Shown in pieces: positions 26,201 through 38,500 of a stretch of DNA of 64,000 bases (position 1 is the stretch's first letter; each line of letters opens with the position of its first letter). A model generated the notes under the pieces. That model had not been told where the DNA came from. It saw only the letters and a list, made by a program, of their open reading frames with translations, and did not search any database. Origin of the DNA: Whitmania pigra (taxonomy: Eukaryota > Annelida > Clitellata > Hirudinida > Haemopidae). Both the position numbers and the translations under genes were made by a program. Location: positions 62,001 to 126,000 of the forward strand of contig JAJTWR010000410.1 in NCBI GenBank assembly GCA_021613335.1, given 5' to 3'.

Positions 26201-29200
26201 TAATAAGGGGTTCTGATGCTATGCTGATGGCCTGCAAGGGTGATAGTTTTAAGAATACTATTAGTCTATTAGTTGGTAATTAATAATTTGATATGATTAT
26301 TCTGTCTCCCTTAACCAGGCAGGAAAGATGGACTCCCATTTGATCTTGGACCAATTGAGATGCAACGGAGTGCTGGAGGGTATAAGGATCTGCAGACAGG
26401 GATTCCCAAGCAGGATTGTCTTCCAGGAGTTCAGGCAGAGGTACGAGATACTCACCCCCAACATCATACCCAAGGGTTTCATGGATGGAAAGAAGGCCTG
26501 TGAGAGGATGGTTCGTTGAATGAATGAATGAAGTCAACTTTTATGATCACTTCTACTTATGAACTGCATTTATTGCTCAAGCAATATTGTCAATTAAGAT
26601 TGTGGTTTGTATGAGTTATATAATATGTTATGTAATAAAACTGACAACAAATTAATTAGACTTTCTTTCAACCAGTTGAGGGCTCTTGAGTTGGATGAGA
26701 ATCTGTTCAGGATTGGACAGAGCAAGATATTCTTTAGAGCAGGTGTCCTGGCACACCTGGAGGAGGAAAGGGATTTGAAACTCACAGACATCATCATCCA
26801 GTTCCAGGCTTTTTCCAGAGGATGTTTTGCCAGGAGGTAAATCGGTCGATTCATTCTGATTGGGTGTTGTATTTGATATTTTGAAAGTTAATAAAACCAG
26901 TAAAAGTTATGTTCGTGTCATTTCAGGAACCTTGTGAAAAGACAGCAGCAGTACAATGCCATCAGGATCGTGCAGAGGAATTGTGCTGCTTACCTCAAAC
27001 TCAGGAATTGGGCCTGGTGGAAGCTCTTTACGAAGGTAACGAAGCCTTAATTGATATAATTGTTACAATTGCGACTAATCTTGACTATCAATTGAATCCT
27101 TAATTGATATAATTGCTGCAATTGTGACTAATATTGACTATCAATTGAATCCTTAATTGATATAATTGTTGCAATTGCGACTAATCTTGACTATCAATTG
27201 AATCCTTAATTGATATAATTGTTGCAATTGCGACTAATCTTGACTATCAATTGAATCTTTAATTGATATAATTACTGCAATTGTTACAAATGTTGACTTT
27301 TTATGGATATAATTGCTATGATTATAATCGATGTCAGCTTTCACATGGCACACTTTAAAAATAATTACTCGTACAATTATTAAAAATCACATCTTTCAGG
27401 TTAAACCTCTCCTACAAGTGACAAATACAGAGGAAAAGTTGCTGAAGAAGGACATCGAGTTGAAGGTCATCGTGGAGAACTTGGAGAAGTTGACGATGGA
27501 ACATCATGACTTGGAGCAGACGTACAGGGATGTCGTCGAGGAAAAGACTTTACTCAGCAAGAAGTTGGCTTCTGAACAGGAAATATCAGCTGAACTGGAA
27601 GAGGTGAGTCATTGTTGATTTTTTAAGTAGTTATTTATTATTGCTAATTATTAGTTAGTTATTAATGATTCAGTAATTGTCATTATTACAGACTATTAGT
27701 TAGTTATTGCTATTAATGCTTCATTATTGCTATCACCTGCCTAGGTAAGTTTATTGACAACTTCACAGATTGCATTACAGTTGCATATGATGGAATCGTA
27801 ACTGCAATTTGTTGAAGTATCAGAAGAAACATTAGTTGAGAAAGCATTTCATGTGTATTAAAAATAGTATTTGTATTGGCATCGTGGACAAATCTTTGAT
27901 TTTGTTTACAAACAACAGTCAAGGTCACTGCTGTCAGCAAGGAAGATGGAACTGGAAGAAATTTTGCGGGAAACTGAAGTGAGACTGCAGGAAGAAGAAG
28001 AGAGGATGAACTTACTGAATGCTGAGAAGAAAAAACTGCAGACGACTGTGCAAGACTTAGAGGAGCAGTTTGTACATTTTATGAATCCTTTGTGGTTTTC
28101 ATATTTCAGCAATGGCTGACATATTTTTTCAATCACTTACTTGCTATGCAAACGAATGTCCACTTTTGGGTTTCATTTTTAAGGTTGGAGCATGAGGAAC
28201 AGACGAGGCAGAAGTTTCAGCTGGAAAAGGTGACTATTGAGTCCAAACTTAAAAACCTTGAAGAGTCCTATGCCAGCCAGGAGATTTCATTCAACAAGGT
28301 GAATAGGATGATGATGATGATTATATGTGATGGCGGTGATTGCTTCGTAGACCAAAAAGAAACAATTTTGTGAATGGAATTTAATATAAATTTTACATTG
28401 ACAGCTCGCAAAAGACAAAAAAGCCATGGAAGAGAGGATGAACGAGTTGACGAATCAAATGCTCGAAGACAGTGAAAAGGCGAAACATGCTCAGAAGATG
28501 AAGAACAAGTTTGAAGCCACCATTGCTGAGCTCGAAGAAAAACTTAAAAAGGAGCAAGAGGTTGGTGAAGTTAATTACAACTTCATGCATATTCATGAGC
28601 ACAAATTCTCCATATTTTTATGTGATTGCCCTTATTGCTAATTACTATTAATATTAGCATTTCTATTCCATTACCAAAGAGGTTTTTCTTAAAATAAAAA
28701 TTAATTATTTTTAATGGTACTTGTTTGGTTAAAATTCATCCAAGAAAGGGTTGACATCTTGTGACACCTACAATTGTTGTAGTAGTGATGATACAGACGA
28801 TGTGTTTTGCAGGCAAGACAAGAACTGGAGAAGGTGAGAAGACGTTTGGAGTTGGAAGTGAACGAGTTGAGGGAACAATTGGCAGACAGGATGACTCAGC
28901 TGGAAGAGTGTCAGTCGCAACTCAACAGGAGGGAAGAGGAGCTGCAGATGGCGCTCAACAAGTTGGTTATTCACGATGATGATGATGATTGTTGTTGTTG
29001 TGATTAATGCGATGGTATTAACAACTTGATTATGAATAAAGTGGTTGCGTGTTCACTAAGCCACAAATCGCCAATGGTATATAATTAATATATTGTTAAT
29101 GTGCAAGAAAGTTTGTCCTTTGGTTAATGAAATAATCAATAACCAGAAATGAAGAGGAGGTCTCAACAAAAGCCAACATGACGAAGATGCTGAGAGAACT

Positions 29201-31638
29201 CGAGAGTCAGAGGCAGGAAATATTGGAAGATCTCGAGTCGGAAAGAGAGGCAAGAGTCAAAGTGGAGAAGCAAAAGAGGGATTTGGGAGAGGTTAGTTGT
29301 TAATGCTGCTGATGTTGATGCTGTTCTTGTCGCCGTATCGTTTGATTGACGTGATCGGTTTTAACCTACCATATTTTTTAGTTTTAATGCACCATTGCAA
29401 ATGTCTAACATTTAAATGACCATCTAATGGCCGTCAGAAGGTTTTTCCTTGATAATGTATAAGTATTCAAGGATGTTCCTTAAGTAATGATGATTAGGAA
29501 TGATGACCAATAATAATAATGTTCAGGAATTAGAAGCCTTGAAGAGTGAATTGGAAGATTCCTTGGACACCACAGCCGCAGTTCAAGACCTGCGACAGAA
29601 AAGAGAGCAGGAGGTTGTCCAGCTGAAGGCCTTACTCGACACCGAAGCCAAACAGAGAGATTCTCAGATCCAAGAATTGAGACACAAACATACTCAGCAG
29701 CTCGAACAAATGAACGAACAAATTGACCAACTCAAGAAGGTCGTGAATATTCTAAATATTTACAATGCACTTTTAGAAATCTTGCTAATAATGCTTGGCA
29801 ACTATGCCATAAATCTATGTAAACAAAGGTGTCTGACCAACTCCCTGCACAATAATTGCAGCTTGATTAATCTTTACCTCATTTGCAGACAAAGGCAGCA
29901 GTGGAAAAGAGCAAGCAGACGCTGGAGCTGAACGCTGCTGAACTGGCAACGGAGATGCAACAGTTGAATTCCTCTCGACAAGAAGCAGACAGAAAGAAGA
30001 AACTGGCAGAGGGTACTTTGCAGGAACTGACAATAAAAACGGCCGAACAGGATAGAATAACGTCGGAGTTGAATGAGAAAATCATCAAACTGCAGGCAAG
30101 CTTTTTTTCCCCGTGGCTTTCTGTTAATTTAATCCTTCATGAACTCCATTTTGCTTTAACACGAGATTAAACATGCTTATATTAAAAATGTGCATATAAA
30201 ATTACCTCATCACATTGACAAATGTTAATTAGAAATGACTTTCAATAAATGCAGAGTGAAGTAGAGAGCTTGACCATTCTCTTGGACCAGTCTGAAAAAA
30301 GAAGCCTCTCTCTAAGCAAGCAGTGTGCAACGTTCGAGTCCCAACTCAACGATTCCAAACTTCAGGCGTCCAACGAGGCGGAACAGAAACTCAGTGCGGT
30401 CAGCAGAGCAAGACAGGCTGAGGAGGAGATGATAGCTGCCAGGGAAGATCTGGAGGAGGAGAGGGACTTGAGGAAACAACAGGAGATGAAGATGACCGCC
30501 CAGAGTCAACAGGTAGACATGATGATGATGACGATTATAGTTGTAATGGTAATTAGAATTGTCATTTTTGTTATAAAACAATTGACTCCTATGTGGTTTG
30601 CAGGTGGTTGAGCTGAAGAAAAAGTTGGAAGAAGAGTCTGCCTTGGTGACGAGTCTTGAGGATGCCAGGAAGAAGTTGGTGAGGGAGAGCGAGGTGAATG
30701 AGGAGCGGCTGAAGAGGCTGACGGACGACAACGAGAGACTTACCAAGTCGAGGAAGAAGCTCCAGTCGGAGGTAGACGACCTCACCGTTGCCCTCGACAA
30801 CCAGAGGTCGCAGTTGCTCGCACTGGAGAAGAAGCAGAAGAGGTTTGACCAGAGTCTCCTGGAAGAGAAGTCAACAGCTGAGAAGTATGATGCTGCTTTG
30901 TTGTTTAAGTTGCACGTGACAGACGATCCGTTAAAATCCGTTGAAAAGCTATCTTATATTATATTACGACATCATTTAAGTCGGGAATGCTTAATAATCT
31001 TAATCAACTGCTTATCAAGATTGGCTGCCGAGAAGGACAGTTGCGACAGAGAGAACAGGGAGAAGGAGACGAAGATTCTGAACCTGATTAGGGAATTGGA
31101 CGAGTCCAACAAGCGGGTTGCAGCCATGGAGGCTGCTCGTGTCCAGCAACAGTCTGAACTGGATGACCTCATCTCCTCGAAGGATGATGTGGGGAAGAAT
31201 GTGAGTTGCACGTTGAACCACATTCGAATGTCTATGTGCTCCATACATTTTATTTGGCACTTCATGTCTCTGATGCTGTGTGTTGATGCCTTATAAATGA
31301 ACTGTTATTATTATTATTTTTATTTTTATTATCATTAATCCAATAGTTTTACTCTGATATTGTCATTGTATTCATTTATTCTTAAAATTTTCTACCTCTA
31401 AGGTGCATGAGTTGGAGAAGGTAAAGAGGATGCTGGAAGCTCAACTTCAGGAGCAGAAGACGCAGATTGAAGACTTGGAGGACGAGTTGCAGTCGACAGA
31501 AGATGCTCGACTGAGACTCGAGGTGAACATGCAGGCACTCAAGTCTCAGATGGACAGGGAGGCTTCGAACAGAGAGGAACATGCTGAAGAGGAGAGGAGG
31601 ATGCTTATGAAGCAGGTGTGTGTGTGTGTGTGTGTGTG

Positions 31639-31671
<33 letters not shown>

Positions 31672-34219
31672 GTGTGTGTGTGTGTGTGTGTGGTGTGTGT
31701 GTGTGTGTTGTGTGTGTGTGTGTGAAAGCTTTGCATAGCATTATTAGTTGATACCTGAGATATTGTGGTGGTGGTGATAATGATGATGCCAATGACTCAA
31801 AGTTACAATTCATCATGGCAGTTGAGGACAATGGAGGTCGAGCTTGATGAGGAGAGAAAGCAGAGGAATTCGGCATTCTCCAACAGGAAGAAGTTGGAGA
31901 CGGAACTGAAGGCGATGGAGCAACAAGTTGAGATGCTCAACAAGATCAAGGATGACTCGGCCAGGCAACTGAAGAAGTTTCAGGTGAGAACTCATGTTAA
32001 TTGCTTATGTTGTACCACTGCATAAATATTGATCAGTAGGGTTTAACTCCATGTGTTAAATCTAAGTTTTTATTCTCATTTCTGTTGTTTCTGATTGGTT
32101 GTTAAATTCGTTTTCTGACAGAATCATGCCAAAGAGTGTCAAATGGAATTGGACACCTCGCTGGCTGCCCGTGATGAACTTTCGGTTTTGAATCGGGAGA
32201 ATGAGAAGAAGCTGAAACACCTCGAGGCAGAATGCCTCCAACTTCAGCAGGATTTGACGCTTTCGGAGAGGACTCGGAAGGACCTTCAGAATGAAAAAGA
32301 TGAACTTATCGAGCAGATCAGTGGTGCCAACAAGTTGGTCATAGTTGCTTAATAATAATAGTTGATAAATTGTTATTATTATTGTTATATGTTTTACACT
32401 TGATACTAGTTAGCAATTAAATAACTAACAATATCAAGTAATTGTAGCTTTTACATTTAGCTATTGTGCTATGTACTGTTGTCTAAGTAATGTCTTGCAT
32501 CTCGTTTTAAATGTTATTTCTCACCAGAGTTGCACAAGCAGAGGAGAAGAGGCGACTGGAGTCAAAGATCGAAGACCTCGAAGAAGAGATTGAGTTGGCC
32601 ACCAGCGACCTGGAATCGGCCAATGAGAGAGTCAGAAAACTTCTCCTTCAGGTTGGTTGGTTGATGCGAGGATCACCCATTTCAATATTTAAAGTTATTT
32701 GTTACATTCTTTAACACGCTAAATGCATTGTTTTTTATGTACAAAAGCAATAGGTGCAGAAGAATAAAATGCAGTGATGATAATGACATTCTTGCTGAGG
32801 CCTCTGCCCACTTAATTAGTTGATCATGATTGTTGTTCATTCAAACATTGTTTGGCATGTTGCCAGAAGACCTTTTTGAATAGGTGCAATGTTTTATTTC
32901 CAGATTGAGCAGCTAACTGTTGATCTTTCAAGCGAACGAAGCACTGCACAGAGCCTTGAAAGCGAGCACATCTTGCTCGAAAGGCAGAACAAAGAGCTGA
33001 AAGCCAAACTGGCAGAACTTGATGTCCTTGTCAAGAGCAAGAACAAAGCATCGATGCAGTCGTTGGAGACTCAGATCAAGAACCTGGAGGAGCAGCTCGA
33101 GGCTGAGACGAAGTTGGTTGAAAATTTCTCTAGATTCACATATTTGGATTCTTGAATCGACATTGTGTTGTATCAGTATTCTTATTGTTACTCTCGTAGG
33201 TTAACATCCTATTTCATCTTAATCTGCAATATTCAACATGCACTTTTAATATCCACCAGAGAAAGGCAGAATGCTCAGAAGTTGAACAGAAAGATGGAAA
33301 AGAAGGTAAAGGAATGTTCCCTGATTGTGGATGATGAAAAGAGGCATGCTGAGCAGTACAAAGACCAGGTGCGTGGTTGCAATTATGATGATGATGGCGA
33401 TTTTTGTGCTATTATCGTATTTATTAATATTTTTATTGGCACTCAAGAAAAGCTGTTACTAATAAATTATGAAATGATAATATAAAAAACAAACTTATAA
33501 AATGCATAAATAAATATTTCATGTTGCTATTGCTACATTGCTCTTATGCCTAATTGTTGTAGATGGACAAGATGAACAACAGAGTGAAACAGCTGAAGAG
33601 ACAGTTGGAAGATTCAGAGGAGGAATGCACTCGGGCTAATGCACAGAAGAGGAAACTGCAGAGGGATTTGGAAGAGGCAACAGAACAAGTTGAACTGCTA
33701 CAGAAAGAAGTTGAGCAGCTCAAGAACAGACTTAGACCAGGAGATAAATTGAGGTTGGTTTAAATCATAGTTAGTGAAGCACTCGCATTTAAATTAAGTA
33801 CTTATTAACCCTTTGAACCCTGGCCATTCCCCCTTTATCCTTAGCCCCCCCCAGCAGTTTTCAGCTAATGACGGGGTAATGATGGTAGATGCGATGGCCA
33901 AAAAACCAGCCTTTCGGGTCTATGGGCTTTTCCGGCCTGAGGGGTTCAAAGGGTTAAACTAACTATTGTGGTCCATATGTTGTCATAACATTTATTATTA
34001 GCATTTAAATTGTGTTTGTCTCAATAATCACTTATTACTTTTCAGTAAACTCAAAGCTAAAGAGAGGTAAGTATTTGTTCAGTATTTGAAGAAGTTGATT
34101 AAGAGGAGACATGATATGAATTTGTCCTGGGCAGGTTGAACCAAGCTAGAGCGATGAAGGGCATGAGTGATGGTGTAAACGACGACAACCACGAGGACGA
34201 CCCCGACGATTTGAACTAA
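20223..34219 (+). CDS. non-muscle myosin II heavy chain
   Basis: Actin motor of the cytoskeleton. There are 37 exons totalling 5901 nt, 1966 aa. Exons: 20223-20579, 20641-20797, 20873-20900, 21250-21358, 21646-21738, 21938-22001, 22286-22384, 22618-22761, 23084-23179, 23347-23465, 23660-23812, 24746-24916, 25380-25659, 25987-26171, 26319-26510, 26676-26836, 26927-27035, 27400-27603, 27919-28068, 28185-28298, 28405-28560, 28813-28961, 29147-29291, 29527-29739, 29889-30095, 30255-30512, 30604-30884, 31020-31200, 31403-31615, 31822-31983, 32122-32333, 32528-32651, 32904-33112, 33260-33368, 33563-33753, 34046-34066, 34135-34219. Motor motifs: P-loop GESGAGKT (182-189), switch I NSSR (244-247), switch II DIAGFE (465-470). 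The IQ neck spans about 788-839, then a heptad rod runs to about 1940, ending in an acidic tailpiece ([12 protein letters not shown]). Rod and tail resemble the cytoplasmic, not striated, class. Odd points: GC donors after exons 9 and 25, and an exon 19/20 join without a frame-correct GT-AG. Confidence 0.96.
27045..27300. repeat. 53-bp tandem repeat, about 4.8 copies, in myosin intron 17
   Basis: Units start at 27045, 27098, 27151, 27204 and 27257, exactly 53 bp apart, each beginning CCTTAATTGATATAATTG and ending TATCAATTGAAT. Early and middle copies are nearly identical, while the last is diverged. Confidence 0.9.
31616..31724. repeat. (GT)n microsatellite starting at a donor site
   Basis: About 109 bp of GT dinucleotides with a few TT or GG interruptions. 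The first GT is the 5' splice site of myosin intron 29, so the donor lies inside the repeat. Confidence 0.95.
33805..33957. mobile_element. piggyBac-type MITE in myosin intron 35
   Basis: TTAA at 33805-33808 and 33954-33957 flank 145 bp whose ends are the perfect 12-bp inverted repeat CCCTTTGAACCC / GGGTTCAAAGGG, with further matching GGCC inside. TTAA targets with CCC-type ends are the piggyBac hallmark. It has no coding capacity. Confidence 0.8.
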
Positions 34220-34978
34220 ATAATACTCATCCCTTTTAAGTTCTTTGGATAAATTTTGTTCCGTAATGTTCGTCGGTCGTAACCTGTTTCGACACTCAAA
34301 TAACAACGATAACCGTTTTTTATGCAACTTTTGATGGTCAAAAGTCTAGGGTCAAAGATTTTGCTCAGTCGACTTGTGAGTTGCCGCTGCTACTCCATTG
34401 GATGGAGGGGATTTTATTTTGTGCCTTGCAAGTCATGCTATTCAAATGGATGTCTGGCTTAAGTATTATGTGGATCTTTCAGTAATGCTTGCTAAACTTG
34501 GTTTGCATGTTGCTTTACACGTTGGTTAAGTTGTTTTATTTTTGTTTATTTCCACTCATAATAAGAGAATGTCCTTCTTTGGACAGTTTCCATTATCTTA
34601 ATTAGATTTGTTTTTTAATTGTCTATTGTCATTCATATTAGTCACTGAGTTACTTGGGCCAACATAATTCCATATTCCTAGCACACGTGTAACCCTAGTC
34701 TGGTTTATTTGCTTTATCATGTTTAGAAATCTGGTTTCAAACATCTTGCTATTTTTAAATGAAACGAGTATTTTTAGTTTGTTTGAGTTGGAACTGAAGT
34801 TTTTTGTTCAAGATTTTAATATTTGTTCGAAGTATTGCTGTTGATCAAAATTTGTTCTGTAGCTCTTTTAATTCCTGTTTGATAAACGCAGCAGTATTCT
34901 TTTTTTCTAGTTAAATAGCGATTTAAGTCAGCAGTGGGTTTTTATGTTTTCAAGTAACTCGGAATTATCTCAAAATGG

Positions 34979-34984
34979 AATAAA
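34979..34984 (+). terminator. candidate poly(A) signal of the myosin gene
   Basis: AATAAA 760 nt after the stop codon. Another AATAAA at 35349-35354 is closer to the next gene. Which is used cannot be decided from sequence. Confidence 0.35.
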
Positions 34985-35142
34985 TTGTTGGTTAGCTTTT
35001 CAAGTGTTCAGATCATTGATTGTTGGCGTAATGATATTAAAGTCGTTCTCCAATCGAGTTCGGGTGGCATTTGTGAATGTTAGCTTAACCGGCTATCTAG
35101 TGAAGTCTACGTGTCAACTGTGAGAAGTGGATTATTTGACAG

Positions 35143-35399
35143 ATAATATTTTAAAGCAGGGTTATTAATTGATTTTTAGGAATAGTTTTGTCAGAGTCCA
35201 TTTAAATTTTGGTCGCGTTATTTCCAGTCAGTGCAGTTTGTACGTGAATTATTTTGTAGCCTAGGGACCAAACAAAGCCTGGGTAAAGTTTTATGAAGTG
35301 CATCATTTGGCTGTTAATATTTTAAAGCAGGGTTATCAGTTGATTTTTAATAAAGTTTATAAATAGTTTTGTCAGAATTGTCCATTTAAATTTTAATCG
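35143..35399. repeat. imperfect direct duplication of about 75 bp
   Basis: Copy 1 (35143-35215) and copy 2 (35315-35399) share TTTTAAAGCAGGGTTAT, TGATTTTTA, ATAGTTTTGTCAGA and TCCATTTAAATTTT in the same order. Copy 2 carries an extra AATAAAGTTTATA. The repeat spacing is about 170 bp. Confidence 0.6.
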
Positions 35400-35525
35400 A
35401 TTTAAATCTGCTTTTAACTGTTTGATATTTTGGAAAATTCTAGCGCAATGCTTACCCGATTTCCTACAAGCCGACATGGATAACTTTCAGATTTAATCTG
35501 TGCAAGAAGTTTTAAATTTAATAAA

Positions 35526-38500
35526 ATGTCGGAAGCAGGATTTGTTACAGAGAATTACACTCCTCCGCCCTCTGATATTCAGGCTGATTTGGAGGTTATA
35601 TCTGATGCCTTAAAAGATTTAAAGCTAGATCAGGTGAAGAATTTTGAGTCATGCAGTTCCGACTCTGCAGTTGGCGATAGTTTGACGGAGAATGTAATTA
35701 GCGACGGCGAATCTAACGAATTAAACGCTAGTGGCGCAACTAACATTTTGGAAGGTAAAATACAGTTTCGTTTCTAGTGTTGCGATTTAATCTCATATTT
35801 GTTTGGTAACATTTTGTTATCTATCCACTTATATTTTGAAAGAATCTAATCACATTCCTGACAATGAAAATTGTCTTAACGACGAGGTTTCTGCTGAAAT
35901 TAAAACAGAAGAGAGCAAATCTTCTGATGAGAATGAATGGGTTTATATCCTGGGTCATGATCAGTTAAAAAAACGAGTAAGTGTATAATTAGTCGAACTT
36001 AAAAGTATTACTATATGTTAATTTCAATTTATGCTTTGTTATCTAGGTCTTAAAAGGTGGCAATGAAAATGATGGCAGGCCGTCAAAAGGCCAAGTGGTT
36101 GAAGTCAGATGTTGTGGTAGGTTAGAAGATGGCAAAAAGGTTGATGAATTTGAGAAACTCCAACTTACTTTGGGAGAAGAAGAGCTAGTGCTTGGTATGT
36201 CTTAAAGGGCATTTTAATCAATAATTAAAATATGTCATATAGAATATTTTATTTGGTCAAGCCTTATAGTCTGATTAGCTCGCACTAGTTAATGAAACAC
36301 ATAAATTTTGTCAAATATAAATAAATATAGTCAAATCATAAGAAGTACATGGAATTGGTTATGATATAGATGCAATGGATTTTGACAAATAGAGAAGCTT
36401 TTACATGTTTACATAAAAGAGTTTCTTTAAAAAATCATGTGTGGAAAATGGACATCTCACTTTATAGCACTCGACTTGTGTATTCCCCTCATGAACTTGG
36501 GAGAGGTCTGTGAATTGGTGACAGAGTCGCGATTTGCTTATGGCAAGCATGGAAGGTTTGGTTTGCTTACGTTTGATTTATGTATTCATCTTTTATTTTA
36601 ATTCTTGAATTGTTGGAACACACATGTTGAGTCTTGTTTCATTACCACCAGAAGCAATGGTTCCGATTTGTTGCCATTTTTGTTACCGGAGATTGACGCA
36701 AAAGTATTATAAAAATGGGGAAATAATAAGCTACTTGAATATATAAAATACATTTTTGTGAAATTTTATCAGTCAAGAAATAAGTTTAAAAACAGAAAAT
36801 TTAGAACAAAATTAATAAGATTTAAAAAGCTACTTCATCCAAAAGCATATCTACTAAGTTATATCTAAACCATCTTGTGGTGTGTCTAGCCAGGTACTTT
36901 GCAGATAAGTTTTGCAAGCTTCTGTGAACCCTTTCTTTGAGAATCTTGGTTTTTGAAATCTCCTTACACCTGCTGATCAGATTGGTGACTCGCTGGGAAA
37001 AAATGAACTACTGAACTTCTCTTTTGTTCTCTTGCCTTAAGAAAATTTATGAATTTCTTAGTAAGATGAAATGAGGCCCTTCCTCTTACCTCACGAACAC
37101 TTACAGCTTGGAATTTCTGTGACTCCGCATCCATTGAGGAGATGCCTCAAAAGTATCGGCCATATAGATAGACTAGGCTTCAAATGCAGTAGTGGAAAGT
37201 TCATTCAGGAATCTCAAATATGGATGAATATTGAAACTTGTATGAATCTTGCATGTGCCACAGATTTGTTAACGAGTCGGACGAGAGGAATGGCTAATAA
37301 AATTTTGTTGCTTTCCAAAGCAGCCAAGCGAAAATTGCCCTTGGATGAAAAAGATACCACGAATCAAAAAAGCTGAGATATATTGATGAGCAGACTGCTA
37401 ACAGTTCTCCAAGGAAATCTGAAGGATAGTAACATCAAAATTCTTTGTAATGGCTTATCTGTTGATGCAAAATATTTTGATGTGATTTTCAATCAAGTCA
37501 CCATTGTCTGTTGTTGAAATGGTATTAGTCTCAAACTGGAACTGAACTTGCCTTATTTGATGGAGGATGGCTATCTGCATCAGCAGTAGATCTGGTGCTA
37601 TTATTTTTATAAAGGTTATTACATAATCCTTGTAAGATGTTGTAATGGCACAGAAAAGATGAAATTTTTGTGCATCTGCAACTAATAATATCTTGAGACA
37701 AATACTCTCCATTTGCATGTTACTCGTCTCCGAAGCTTTGCAGCAATTAATTGGTGTTTGTTTATCTGATTTAATTTTAATCTCAGGGTTCCAGATATTC
37801 CTGCAGATTCCAGGATCACCTACGAGGTTGAGTTGCTGAGCTTCAGAGATCAAATACCTTATTCTGAACTGCCACTTGGGGAAAGGATTCAAGTGGGGTG
37901 AGCTTTAAATGTTGCTGTTTTCTAATGGGTGATGTTGCCTTCATTAGTGTAACTTTGACTTGAGCTTATCCCTGTGACAATTATTTGCATAGAAAAATCC
38001 ATTATTTGATAATTTAAGTTATTTGTGAAATTTTAATGAACTACGTAGACATGCCAGTATTGAGAAGTAATACGTTTTATGAAGTTCCAAGCCACAATTT
38101 ACCTCAAAATACATTTCAAAGTTTACATATTTTCCATTTTCCAGAGATAGGAAAAGGATTCGAGGCAACGAGTATTACAAAAGAGGGGATTTCAGCAAGT
38201 CACTGACTGAATACATGAGGGCACTGAAGATTTTGGAAGCCGGAGGTGATGCCGTCGGAAACAATGAAAATGAGAATCATGCGTTGTTTCTCGAAACCAG
38301 ACTGAAATGCTACAACAACATGGCTGCTGCTCAAGTGATGGTGAGTTGTTGTTGTTGTTGATGATAATAGTCTCATTGAACTGATGTATTTTTCAACATG
38401 ATTGTGATGAATTTCGTTTTTTTTTTGTAACGCATCTTCAATATTTTTTGTCAGTAGTCTATTTTTTTAAACTCTATTTCTTGTTAAAGTTTACACACTT

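Larger units (their letters stand above)
34220..35525 (+). other. myosin 3' side and FKBP8 upstream region
   Basis: T-rich sequence after the myosin stop, probably its 3' untranslated region up to a poly(A) signal at 34979, followed by the FKBP8 upstream region containing an imperfect duplication (35143-35399). No further gene is seen. Confidence 0.4.

Noticed and set aside
37071..37376. 101-codon plus-strand frame in FKBP8 intron 4
   Set aside because: No recognisable family. The FKBP8 exons on either side join in phase without it, and the region probably contains retroelement debris.
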